A stretch of DNA of 7,540 nucleotides from Sedimentisphaerales bacterium. GTDB taxonomy: Bacteria > Planctomycetota > Phycisphaerae > Sedimentisphaerales > SG8-4. Positions 1-5,104 of the stretch are shown here, one piece after another. The stretch spans positions 1 through 7,540 of the forward strand of contig JAFGCA010000259.1 of assembly GCA_016932895.1 (NCBI GenBank). Direction: 5' to 3'. Within the stretch, counting starts at the first letter, position 1, and every line of letters starts with the position of its first letter. The notes under the pieces are model-generated. The model was not told the DNA's origin. It was given only the letters and a program-made list of their open reading frames with translations, and did no database searches. The position numbers and the translations under genes are program-made.

Positions 1-720
1 GACGAGCACACCCAGCGGATTGGCTCGGCTGGCGTCGTTGACATCATCGAAAACGGTGCCGAGGTAAACGTCATGCGTAGCGGCTTCCGCTCCCGGCGCC
101 CAACTCAAGACTGAGTCGATCGGCAGATCCACGGCGCCATCCTCCGGCGTCGGATCGCCGGCGGCAATACGCGCAGCCCATGCCGCGATACCGTACATCC
201 TTCGGCTACCGCCGTTGTTCTGCTCAAGGAGCGTGATCGTCCCGGCGGGAACGTCCAGACGGTAGACGGTGGACCACCCATCGGGCGCCCCCACGGCGTG
301 CTCGTCGATGCCGATCTGCTCAAAGGTGCTCTCGAATCCCAGGTTCACGACCCAAGGCATCACGGTGCCCACGGTCGGCGGATTGTCTACGTTATCGTCA
401 CCGATACGATTGTCCAGGAACAGGTAAAGCGTCGCGGGGCGAGCCAATGTCACGTCCAACTCGTAGCTGGCGTTGGTCTTGTCGTTGTTGCCGAGCATGA
501 TGTACTCGGCCCCCAACAAAAACTCAGGAATCTCCCGATACTGGTGCGTCCGATCGGTGAAGACCAGGACCCCTTCGGCCAGCCCGTCGGCAACGATTTG
601 CGGCACAGCGCTGGTACTCTGACGTTGTTCTACGCTGACGATCAATTGCCCCTGTGCGACCTGTGCGCTACACATCGCCAGGGCCAATATCAGGTACGTA
701 ATCAACTGCCTGTATGTCAT
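1..720 (-). CDS. Secreted beta-rich surface protein, N-terminal part (runs off left edge)
   Basis: The frame is open without a stop from the ATG at 720 down to position 1, giving 240 residues with the C-terminus outside the window. A strong Shine-Dalgarno (AAGGAGG, 727-733) sits 6 nt before the start. Residues 1-24 form a signal peptide: a hydrophobic core (LITYLILALAM) followed by small residues near AQG, so export is expected. Residues about 30-185 look beta-rich, with no motif I can name. Residues about 189-240 (AGDPTPEDGAVDLPID, SVLSWAPGAEAATHDVYLG) resemble the short beta-sandwich module that I recall recurring in large planctomycete secreted proteins, often beside LamG or Ig-like domains. 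The total protein is probably much longer. It is not part of an operon with anything in the window. I am confident that it is a gene and that it is exported; its function is unknown. Confidence 0.85.
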   Translation of the reverse strand, partial: MTYRQLITYLILALAMCSAQVAQGQLIVSVEQRQSTSAVPQIVADGLAEGVLVFTDRTHQYREIPEFLLGAEYIMLGNNDKTNASYELDVTLARPATLYLFLDNRIGDDNVDNPPTVGTVMPWVVNLGFESTFEQIGIDEHAVGAPDGWSTVYRLDVPAGTITLLEQNNGGSRRMYGIAAWAARIAAGDPTPEDGAVDLPIDSVLSWAPGAEAATHDVYLGTVFDDVNDASRANPLGVLV

Positions 721-726
721 TACCAG

Positions 727-733
727 CCTCCTT
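727..733 (-). promoter_or_regulatory. Ribosome binding site of the left-edge secreted protein
   Basis: The minus strand reads AAGGAGG, a full match to the anti-Shine-Dalgarno, 6 nt before the ATG at 720. It fixes the start of the partial gene. Confidence 0.8.
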
Positions 734-1259
734 CTCTGACTACCGGATCAATATCGCCCGACGACGTGGCGAAGTACTCGTTCTTTCCGCGTGCGATCAC
801 ATGGTTTGGTCTTTTCGCGTACGGGGACTGCCGTTAGCCAGCTCGTTTGGCATTTTCACGCAGGAATTGGCAGCAGACTTGATCGACCTCACCTCCATCC
901 CACACTTCTTGCTCCACCCAACATAGATGCACCGAATTCGGCACATGGCAGGATCGCGCATCTGCCCATCGCACGTTCCCCCTACGTGCGGCCCAGACCC
1001 GTTGCTCCCGGGGCCTCCGACCCTGCCCACAAGATCATCCCAAGGCTATTCCTGTGAGTTCCGGAACCATCATGGTCCGGATAAGACCTCTGGATATTAT
1101 GCAACAATTTTACTATATCAGTCTCGTCGTCTGCATGCAATAGGATTCTCGACAAATCCCCCCTGCCGCCACATAGGAACGATACGGCAATAGGGCCATA
1201 ATGCCTGTGTTTAGAGTCATTTACGTTCACGACGACATATCCCCTGACGACACCGGACG
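734..1259. other. Long intergenic stretch without an intact gene
   Basis: No frame on either strand has a convincing start, ribosome binding site or recognisable protein. The longer open frames here change composition along their length and look accidental. What can be seen is a dyad at 1061-1080, an AT-rich patch at about 1090-1125 that stands out from the GC-rich surroundings, and the perfect 10-bp palindrome CCGAATTCGG at 932-941. No tRNA or other structured RNA was recognised. The stretch should contain the promoter of the minus-strand gene that starts at 720, but no clear -35/-10 pair was found. Confidence 0.5.
1061..1080. repeat. Inverted repeat (hairpin) in intergenic region
   Basis: CCGG, A, ACCAT, C, ATGGT, CCGG forms a 9-bp stem with a single bulged A and a one-base centre. 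There is no T-tract on either side, so it is not a standard terminator. It sits beside the AT-rich patch and could be a protein-binding dyad or an old repeat. No function is assigned. Confidence 0.5.
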
Positions 1260-1583
1260 ATGCCGATGCGCTCGGATATAGGACTAAACCACACCAGCGG
1301 CTTCCAGGACGCCAACATGGTCTCCCCCGGATCGTGGATATCCGCGATCCATCCACGGCGGCTGAGCTAGTCGGCGCGATGCCGGACCGCCGGGCGCAAC
1401 GAGGACAGCGGACTCGTACCCGAGACGATGTGGATGATCCTCGACAGGCTCGACCGGTCCGGCAAACACCTCGGCGCCGAGCCGCTCCGCAGCGATGCCA
1501 GCGCCGCGCTGGCGCTGCTGCGACCGAAAATACAGGGATTCCTCGATGATTCGCGGTGTTTTCGCTTGACAGATGCGGCGTAA
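1260..1583 (+). pseudogene. Possible decayed coding remnant, unrecognised
   Basis: One plus-strand frame reads as protein-like sequence in two blocks. From the ATG at 1260 it gives MPMRSDIGLNHTSGFQDANM and onward to a TAG at 1368-1370. After the TAG it continues to a TAA at 1581-1583 with codons that favour G or C in third position; this block includes PETMWMILDRLDRSGKHLGA and then SDASAALALLRPKIQGFL. The second block has two possible ATG starts (1428, 1434) but no ribosome binding site. The picture fits an old gene broken by a stop codon. The opposite strand is also open here for long stretches, as often happens in GC-rich DNA, so chance is a real alternative. No family was recognised. Confidence 0.25.
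1329..1350. repeat. 22-bp near-perfect palindrome
   Basis: GGATCG, T, GGAT followed by ATCC, G, CGATCC is symmetric over 22 bp. Only the T1335/G1344 pair is not Watson-Crick, and it is a G-T wobble in RNA. With no loop it looks more like a protein-binding site than an RNA hairpin. It lies inside the possible gene remnant. Confidence 0.5.
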
Positions 1584-1592
1584 ATTCATACC
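1566..1592 (+). promoter_or_regulatory. Candidate promoter of the HU-like gene
   Basis: A consensus -35 box, TTGACA, is at 1566-1571. The best -10 at a workable distance is weak (CATACC, 1587-1592, 15-bp spacer). The box lies about 110 bp before the HU start on the same strand, in an otherwise unassigned gap, which is the main reason to propose it. Confidence 0.3.
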
Positions 1593-1612
1593 CATGCTCA
1601 CAATACAAGGGT

Positions 1613-1626
1613 GAATCGGCCGATTC
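1613..1626. promoter_or_regulatory. 14-bp perfect palindrome upstream of HU (possible operator)
   Basis: GAATCGGCCGATTC is its own reverse complement. It falls between the TTGACA box and the HU start. A second dyad, GCCGG-T-CCGGC, follows at 1646-1656. Either could be a regulator site or, because HU proteins often control their own genes, an autoregulatory site. This is inferred from position only. Confidence 0.35.
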
Positions 1627-1678
1627 CGTGGCGTACTCGGATATCGCCGGTCCGGCCAAGTCAAGGAGAGAATGGATT

Positions 1679-2011
1679 ATGCCAAAGACGACAGCAAGCA
1701 AAGGATCTGCAAAAGCAATGACCAAGAGCGAAATCGTGTCCGGAATCGCCGACACGACCGGACTGACGAAGAAGCAGGTGAGCTCGGTGTTCGACGCCAT
1801 GGCCGACCAGATGGGTAAGAGCCTCGGCAAGCGCGGCCCCGGCGTCTACGCGGTCCCTGGCCTGATGAAGCTGACCGTGGTCCGCAAGCCCGCCACCAAG
1901 GCCCGCAAGGGGATCAACCCCTTCACCGGCGAAGAGACCATGTTCAAGGCCAAGCCGGCCCGCAACGTCATCAAGATTCGCCCGCTCAAGAGCCTCAAAG
2001 ACATGGTCTGA
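1679..2011 (+). CDS. HU-family DNA-binding protein
   Basis: This is a histone-like architectural protein of 110 residues that should bind and bend DNA as a dimer in the nucleoid. Residues 14-50 (MTKSEIVSGIADTTGLTKKQ onward) match the N-terminal helical dimer region of HU/IHF proteins. Residues about 54-98 give the beta saddle and arm, with the hallmark G-I-N-P-F-T-G-E (78-85) and the intercalating proline at P81, followed by FKAKPARNVIKIRPL. Standard HU is about 90 residues; the extra N-terminal tail here (MPKTTASKGSAKA) is basic. The ATG at 1679 was chosen because AAGGAG lies at 1663-1668, 10 nt upstream, and family similarity begins just after it; the frame is open further upstream to 1556, but without similarity. 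A terminator follows directly, so the gene is probably transcribed alone. I am very sure of the family; the exact paralogue is not known. Confidence 0.93.
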   Translation: MPKTTASKGSAKAMTKSEIVSGIADTTGLTKKQVSSVFDAMADQMGKSLGKRGPGVYAVPGLMKLTVVRKPATKARKGINPFTGEETMFKAKPARNVIKIRPLKSLKDMV

Positions 2012-2036
2012 GTCACCACGCTCAGATGACGGACAC

Positions 2037-2079
2037 GGGCCCGCATTCGCCCCTCTACGAGGCGGGCCCATCTCTTTTT
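2037..2079 (+). terminator. Rho-independent terminator of the HU-like gene
   Basis: GGGCCCGC (2037-2044) pairs perfectly with GCGGGCCC (2062-2069) across a 17-nt loop, and a T-rich run (TCTCTTTTT, 2071-2079) follows. It starts 26 nt after the HU stop codon. The loop (ATTCGCCCCTCTACGAG) resembles one arm and the foot of the REP palindromes near the RAYT gene, read as their complement. Confidence 0.75.
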
Positions 2080-2104
2080 CTCACCCCGGCCGCACCGGCA
2101 ATCG

Positions 2105-2119
2105 TCGCGCGTCGCGCGA
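2105..2119. repeat. GC-rich dyad
   Basis: TCGCGCG, T, CGCGCGA is a 7-bp inverted repeat around one base, in the 140-bp gap between the HU terminator and the end of the nuclease gene. It is followed by GCGTAG-type short repeats (2127-2155). No T-tract is present, so it is not called as a terminator. Confidence 0.4.
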
Positions 2120-2218
2120 AGTGAAAGCGTGGGAGCGTAGATGCGTAGAAGCGTTGAGCGCTGTCAAATCGGACTTCTGCTGGTCACTCCAACTTCGACG
2201 CCTCGTCTCCTCCAATAA

Positions 2219-2914
2219 TCAATCATCCTTCATCAACGCAGCGGCTCGCCGCTCGGCAGGCCATTCTCCCGGGAAGTTCAGGCGCGCGAATTCACCGAAC
2301 AGTTCGACCGCCTTGGCGTCGTAGGCCTGCGCGGCTTCGACTTCGTCGACGAAATAGCCAAGCCAGATCTGCTCACCTTTGAAGCGAATGCCGGCTCGCC
2401 ATTTGGCGGACTTTTTGTGCCAGGAGACACCTTTGAACCGGGAACTGGTGCGGACCTGCTTGCTTCGGTTGCGCCCGTTCTGGCCCGGCGTGCAAAGCCG
2501 CAGATTGGCCCGGCAGTTGTTCGCCTGATTGCAGTCGATGTGGTCCACGATCATCCCCTTCGGTGGGTCCATGATCTGGCGATGCATGTAGACCCGTTTC
2601 CCCTTTTCGATGCGTAGGGCGTATCCGCTGGCACACATCTGCCACGTATACTGGCTGAGCCACTCATAATCGCTCGTGTCCACGAGCGCGTACTGCCCGC
2701 GCGACAGTGGGATGCGCTTGACCTTCCCCTTCGGCTCGGGCGTTCTCGGCTTGTAGTTGGCGCACGCCGTACCCGGCACCTCGTGCAGCTCTCCCGGCCA
2801 GTACGGATGATTCGCACACCTCACCAACATCGCCTCGCCCGCCGCCCGGCACCGCAACCACTGCTCCGAATCCACCCGCGCAAACACACAATTGTGACAA
2901 GTCCGCCCAGCCAT
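2219..2914 (-). CDS. HNH endonuclease with AP2 DNA-binding domain and N-terminal Cys cluster
   Basis: This 231-residue nuclease is of the kind found in HNH-AP2 homing or mobile endonucleases. Residues 6-51 hold a possible zinc-binding cluster (C6, C9, C22, C33, C51). Residues about 66-112 match the segment that precedes the HNH domain in these proteins (IPLSRGQYALVDTSDYEWLS). The HNH core is at 110-140: H111, the D124-H125 pair in IVDHIDCNQANN, then N133 and N137-LR. Residues 156-215 form the AP2 domain (SRFKGVSWHKKSAKWRAGI, then WLGYFVDEVEAAQAYDAKAV). The start is firm: GGGAGG (2920-2925) lies 5 nt upstream. It stands alone on its strand. All key residues are present, so it is probably active. 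No intron, intein or split target gene is visible, so it looks free-standing. The Cys cluster is an unusual addition. Confidence 0.88.
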   Translation of the reverse strand: MAGRTCHNCVFARVDSEQWLRCRAAGEAMLVRCANHPYWPGELHEVPGTACANYKPRTPEPKGKVKRIPLSRGQYALVDTSDYEWLSQYTWQMCASGYALRIEKGKRVYMHRQIMDPPKGMIVDHIDCNQANNCRANLRLCTPGQNGRNRSKQVRTSSRFKGVSWHKKSAKWRAGIRFKGEQIWLGYFVDEVEAAQAYDAKAVELFGEFARLNFPGEWPAERRAAALMKDD

Positions 2915-2942
2915 CCTTTCCTCCCTTCGCTTCTGAAGTGTC

Positions 2943-2992
2943 GTCTATCATCATACACCATACTATTCGGTATCTTTTGTTATATGATAGAC
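2943..2992 (-). promoter_or_regulatory. AT-rich promoter region of the nuclease gene inside a 9-bp inverted repeat
   Basis: GTCTATCAT (2943-2951) and ATGATAGAC (2984-2992) are exact inverted repeats 32 bp apart; with one extra base the match continues inward (ATA/TAT). The DNA between them is strongly AT-rich against GC-rich surroundings and ends 29 bp before the nuclease start. On the minus strand a TATGAT (5 of 6 to the -10 consensus) overlaps the inner edge of the repeat near the gene. No good -35 was seen. This suggests a promoter with paired operator half-sites; that is an inference. Confidence 0.4.
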
Positions 2993-3178
2993 TAACCTCC
3001 GTCTGGCCGCAAAGAGAAAACCGCCTCGATTCCCGTTTTTTCTTTGGGCGAGCCGAGATTTCTCGAAGGGGACCAATGGCCGATAAGTACAGACTCAACA
3101 ACGAGATACGAGACACGAACGACGAGATACGGCCCTATCATCCCCCGACCGCCGATTGGCTCTGCTCGGCAAATGTGG
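2993..3178. other. Intergenic stretch with ACGAGATAC-type repeats
   Basis: No convincing gene is seen. A 40-codon frame starts at 3076 (MADKYRLNNEIRDTNDEIRP) with AAGGGG 7 nt before it. Its sequence comes from short direct repeats (ACGAGATACG at 3101-3110 and 3122-3131 with variants between), and its end runs into a hairpin, so it is more likely spacer than coding. Confidence 0.4.
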
Positions 3179-3228
3179 CACCCCCGCCCCGGGGGTGAGT
3201 AGATGTGCCGCCTCAGCGAAAGCTGAGG
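3179..3228. repeat. Two adjacent hairpins around a GTAG
   Basis: The first hairpin is CACCCCC (3179-3185), a 5-nt loop, GGGGGTG (3191-3197). GTAG follows at 3199-3202. The second hairpin is CCTCAGC (3211-3217), a GAAA tetraloop, GCTGAGG (3222-3228). Neither has a T-tract. They open the block of GTAG-linked palindromes that fills the gap before the SIR2-like gene. Confidence 0.6.
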
Positions 3229-3241
3229 CCTCCTTCCCATC

Positions 3242-3265
3242 CCCAGCCGAGGGCGGCTGGGCTAC
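3242..3265 (-). repeat. REP-like element: GTAG foot plus 8-bp hairpin
   Basis: On the minus strand it reads GTAG, then CCCAGCCG, loop CCCT, CGGCTGGG. The layout (4-nt foot, 8-bp stem, 4-nt loop, 24 nt in all) is exactly that of the REP at the RAYT gene, although the stem sequence is different. A hairpin with nearly the same stem (CCAGCCG/CGGCTGG) occurs at 4895-4912. Confidence 0.65.
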
Positions 3266-3275
3266 AGACAACCGC

Positions 3276-3302
3276 ATGGGCAAAACCAGTTGCCCATCCT
3301 AC
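3276..3302 (-). repeat. REP-like element: GTAG foot plus 8-bp hairpin
   Basis: On the minus strand it reads GTAG, G, then ATGGGCAA, loop CTGGTT, TTGCCCAT. It has the same orientation as its neighbour at 3242-3265 and lies 10 bp from it. The stem is unrelated to the other elements. Confidence 0.6.
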
Positions 3303-3379
3303 ATGACTGAGAATAAGTCCTAATTCGAGATGTGACCCCGTCCGATTGAGGCCGCTGCGATGCAGATACATGCGATCGC

Positions 3380-3402
3380 GTAGGGTGGGTTCTCAACCCA
3401 CG
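3380..3402 (+). repeat. REP-like element: GTAG foot plus 7-bp hairpin
   Basis: On the plus strand it reads GTAG, G, then GTGGGTT, loop CTC, AACCCAC. It points opposite to the two elements before it. A weaker, more decayed GTAG-to-CTAC segment follows at 3405-3452. Confidence 0.6.
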
Positions 3403-3404
3403 CG

Positions 3405-3472
3405 GTAGCGCACAGCGGGTCGGAAACCGCGCGGGTCAAGGCCTCACCCTACCCGCTACGCACCAAATGGTG
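3405..3472. repeat. Decayed GTAG/CTAC palindromic segment
   Basis: GTAG at 3405-3408 faces CTAC at 3449-3452, with an imperfect dyad beside the latter (GGGTCAAGG/CCTCACCC, 3434-3450). Another CTAC (3456-3459) is followed by CACCA-AA-TGGTG (3461-3472). The pairing is imperfect, so these may be old copies of the GTAG-footed elements. Confidence 0.35.
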
Positions 3473-3483
3473 ACGCTTTTCTC

Positions 3484-3512
3484 TTGTAGTGGCGACAAAT
3501 CCGGACTACAAT
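3484..3512 (+). promoter_or_regulatory. Candidate promoter of the SIR2-like gene, overlapping a GTAG...CTAC dyad
   Basis: TACAAT (3507-3512, 5 of 6 to the -10 consensus) lies 17 bp after TTGTAG (3484-3489, 3 of 6 to the -35 consensus). The same bases form a 24-nt unit with GTAG at its left end (3486-3489) and CTAC at its right end (3506-3509), so a repeat element may supply the promoter. Predicted transcription would begin near 3519. Confidence 0.35.
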
Positions 3513-3571
3513 AGGGTATCAGTGCCATGGCCAGGGAGAGCGCATACTCCGAGACGAAGGAAGAAAGGAGC

Positions 3572-3592
3572 GGTGTGCGAGGCACACCCTAC
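3572..3592 (-). repeat. REP-like element in the SIR2 leader: GTAG foot plus 7-bp hairpin
   Basis: On the minus strand it reads GTAG, GGTGTGC, loop CTC, GCACACC. It ends 6 bp before the ATG at 3599. It separates a good ribosome binding site (AAAGGAG, 3564-3570) from that ATG, so in mRNA the folded hairpin could bring the two closer together. Confidence 0.65.
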
Positions 3593-3598
3593 AAACCC

Positions 3599-4588
3599 AT
3601 GTTCGTGAAGAAGACGGTTTTGGTATTGGGGGCAGGGGCAAGTGCTCCGTATGACTTCCCGTCTGGCGAAGAGCTTGTGAGCGGTATTGTCGATGGGTTG
3701 AGGAACCGCTCGGGGCTTTTTGAACGTGTTCGCTGCTGTCACCGGGGGCAGTGGGAGGATTTCGCCGAGAGACTAGTTCTTTCAGGGACTACGTCTGTCG
3801 ATGCTTTTCTTGAGAAGAAAGAGAATGAAGACCTTCTCCGGTTAGGCAAGGACTCCATCGCTGCAGCACTCCTGCCGATGGAAAACAAGCGCAAACCCTT
3901 CGAGGCGCAGGGGGCAAACTGGTATAGACAATTGTTCGCTCTCTTGACCGAGGGGTGCTCCTTTGATGATTTTGCCAACAACAACCTCTCCGTAGTCACG
4001 TTCAACTATGATCGGTCGCTTGAATACTACCTCATGACGGCCCTGCAACACCTGTATCGCGCACGTAGCAAGGACGAATGCTACGAAAAACTCCGCGGTA
4101 TCAAGATCATCCATGTTCACGGGAAACTGGGCTATTTGCCCTGGGAAGAGGTCGACGAGCGCCTTCAACAGGCTCTACGCGAGCCCATCCCATATGGGGG
4201 CGAGGAGCACTTCAACACCCAGGAAGAGAGAGTCGCTGCCGAAATGAGCCGACTGACTGCGGCCGCAGGTAACATCCAAATCATCTCCGAGAACATAGAC
4301 CAGACTGACAGATTGAAAGAGGCGACCGCCCTGCTCAGGGAATCGTCGAGGGTCTTCCTGTTAGGCTTTGGCTTTCATCCGACCAACCTGAGGAGACTCA
4401 GACTTGACACGCTCACACGGCACCAACTGAAATGCACGACACACAAGTTAGCCGCTGACCGATATAAGTTGCTCGACGGGTACAACGGACTGACAAGCCC
4501 GATAAGTCCGGCTGCTCCACATCGAGCGCCATCAGGGTGGTTTGACGGGACGATTGATGAGTTCATTCAGAAGGTCGGACTGACGTGA
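3599..4588 (+). CDS. SIR2-like (sirtuin-fold) protein, candidate NADase of a defence system
   Basis: This 329-residue protein carries a SIR2-type NAD-binding domain and no other recognisable domain. G11-A-G-A-S15 in TVLVLGAGASAPYDFPSG is the nucleotide-binding loop. N136 in VVTFNYDRSLEYY matches the catalytic Asn position, and H174 in IIHVHGKLGYLPW the catalytic His. The C-terminal half ends the fold with SSRVFLLGFGFHPTNLRRL. In bacteria, SIR2-like domains of this kind often degrade NAD in anti-phage systems (Thoeris ThsA, DSR and others); assigning that role here is an inference. The frame is open from the ATG at 3527, but conservation begins only at about 3605 and a REP-like hairpin occupies 3572-3592, so I prefer the ATG at 3599. 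A GTG at 3575 sits 4 nt after AAAGGAG and is also possible. Codons are richer in A/T than in flanking genes, which suggests transfer. Confidence 0.85.
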   Translation: MFVKKTVLVLGAGASAPYDFPSGEELVSGIVDGLRNRSGLFERVRCCHRGQWEDFAERLVLSGTTSVDAFLEKKENEDLLRLGKDSIAAALLPMENKRKPFEAQGANWYRQLFALLTEGCSFDDFANNNLSVVTFNYDRSLEYYLMTALQHLYRARSKDECYEKLRGIKIIHVHGKLGYLPWEEVDERLQQALREPIPYGGEEHFNTQEERVAAEMSRLTAAAGNIQIISENIDQTDRLKEATALLRESSRVFLLGFGFHPTNLRRLRLDTLTRHQLKCTTHKLAADRYKLLDGYNGLTSPISPAAPHRAPSGWFDGTIDEFIQKVGLT

Positions 4589-4649
4589 GATTCACGTGAG
4601 TATTGTACGAGGGCCAAGATACGTATGAGAGCGGGAGGGAGAAATCGCC

Positions 4650-4760
4650 GTGCATCCGTTTGGCAAGCCGTTAGAAGAACTTGTCCTCGCCGATATTGAA
4701 ACCCTCATCCAGAATGAGGTTCCCGTAATTCCGGCGACGCCTTACTCAATTCGCTTGTAG
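4650..4760 (+). pseudogene. Truncated 5' end of an AlbA_2/Schlafen-type DNA-binding protein gene
   Basis: A GTG at 4650, 9 nt after GGGAGGGA (4633-4640), opens a 36-residue frame. Its first 24 residues (HPFGKPLEELVLADIETLIQ and on) resemble, from memory, the N-terminus of proteins with an AlbA_2 (Schlafen-like) DNA-binding domain, which often start FGKPL..., then acidic/Leu residues and LI.N.V before the conserved E-Y-K motif. Here the frame turns into unrelated sequence (PVIPATPYSIRL) and stops, so nearly the whole protein is missing. It lies 61 bp downstream of the SIR2-like gene on the same strand and could once have been its operon partner. AlbA_2 proteins are frequent in defence islands. 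The match is short, so confidence is moderate at best. Confidence 0.4.
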
Positions 4761-4932
4761 TGGGCCCGTGAGGGGCTAAGGGAGCTTCAGATTTCAAGTG
4801 GCTGGTGCGGCCGGGGCGCGGTTGAGGCGTCCAACCTGACACCTGACACTTGACACTGCGTAGCCAGCGTCTTACGACGCCACTACGAACGAGGCCAGCC
4901 GGTCTCGGCTGGGAACCACATGGGGCGGGGAC
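4761..4932. repeat. Intergenic repeats: CTGACAC tandem, GTAG dyad and hairpin
   Basis: ACCTGACACCTGACACTTGACACT (4835-4858, written here only to show the 7-8 bp tandem CTGACAC unit) is followed by a unit with GTAG at 4860-4863 and CTAC at 4883-4886, which encloses GCGTC-TTAC-GACGC. Next is the hairpin CCAGCCG-GTCT-CGGCTGG (4895-4912). The last hairpin is 21 bp beyond the end of the minus-strand operon and could help stop its transcription, but it has no T-tract. These elements resemble those at 3242-3265 and 3486-3509. Between 4761 and 4834 nothing was recognised. Confidence 0.5.
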
Positions 4933-5103
4933 TCAGACGGCGCGGCGTTTTCGCAGCGGTTTGGGTTGGCGGCGGACGAGTTTGTCGCCGTGCTGCTTCT
5001 GGGCCTCGTAGACGTGGTCGAGGTACTTCTGGGGATCGTGGCCGAACTCTTCCTCGATCTGCCGGCGGATGCGCCGCGTCTCTTCTACAATCGGGTCGTT
5101 CAT
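4933..5103 (-). CDS. Small basic partner of the PIN toxin (putative antitoxin)
   Basis: This 56-residue protein starts MNDPIVEETRRIRRQIEEEF and ends with a strongly basic tail (RRQPKPLRKRRAV). The opening D-P-I-V-E-E-x-R-R-I-R is, as I recall, typical of a family of very small proteins encoded next to PIN-domain genes in planctomycetes and cyanobacteria; they are presumed antitoxins. A strong ribosome binding site, GGAGG (5110-5114), lies 6 nt before the ATG. The start is one base after the stop codon of the PIN gene, so the two are translationally coupled. The order is toxin first, the reverse of most vapBC pairs. The helical N-terminal half is rich in Glu and Arg; the basic tail could touch DNA or RNA. 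The antitoxin role is inferred from position and family memory. Confidence 0.75.
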   Translation of the reverse strand: MNDPIVEETRRIRRQIEEEFGHDPQKYLDHVYEAQKQHGDKLVRRQPKPLRKRRAV

Positions 5104-5104
5104 C

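Noticed and set aside
298..837. Plus-strand open frame opposite the left-edge secreted protein
   Set aside because: The minus strand here encodes a signal peptide and a coherent protein with a strong ribosome binding site; the plus frame is its shadow.
982..1830. Long minus-strand open frame of 282 codons
   Set aside because: It overlaps the HU gene antisense, its middle is an Arg/Cys-rich low-quality stretch typical of a GC-rich shadow, and it has no plausible start signal.
2121..2324. Small plus-strand frame before and over the end of the nuclease gene
   Set aside because: No ribosome binding site, no family similarity, and it overlaps the C-terminus of the HNH-AP2 gene in antisense.
3076..3198. 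Small plus-strand frame starting MADKYRLNNEIR with a fair ribosome binding site
   Set aside because: Its sequence comes from short DNA repeats and its end lies in a hairpin of the REP-like block; no independent support for translation.
3179..3592. Possible CRISPR array because of many short repeats in a row
   Set aside because: The repeats differ in sequence, vary in spacing and orientation, and each is itself a hairpin; there is no constant repeat with spacers.
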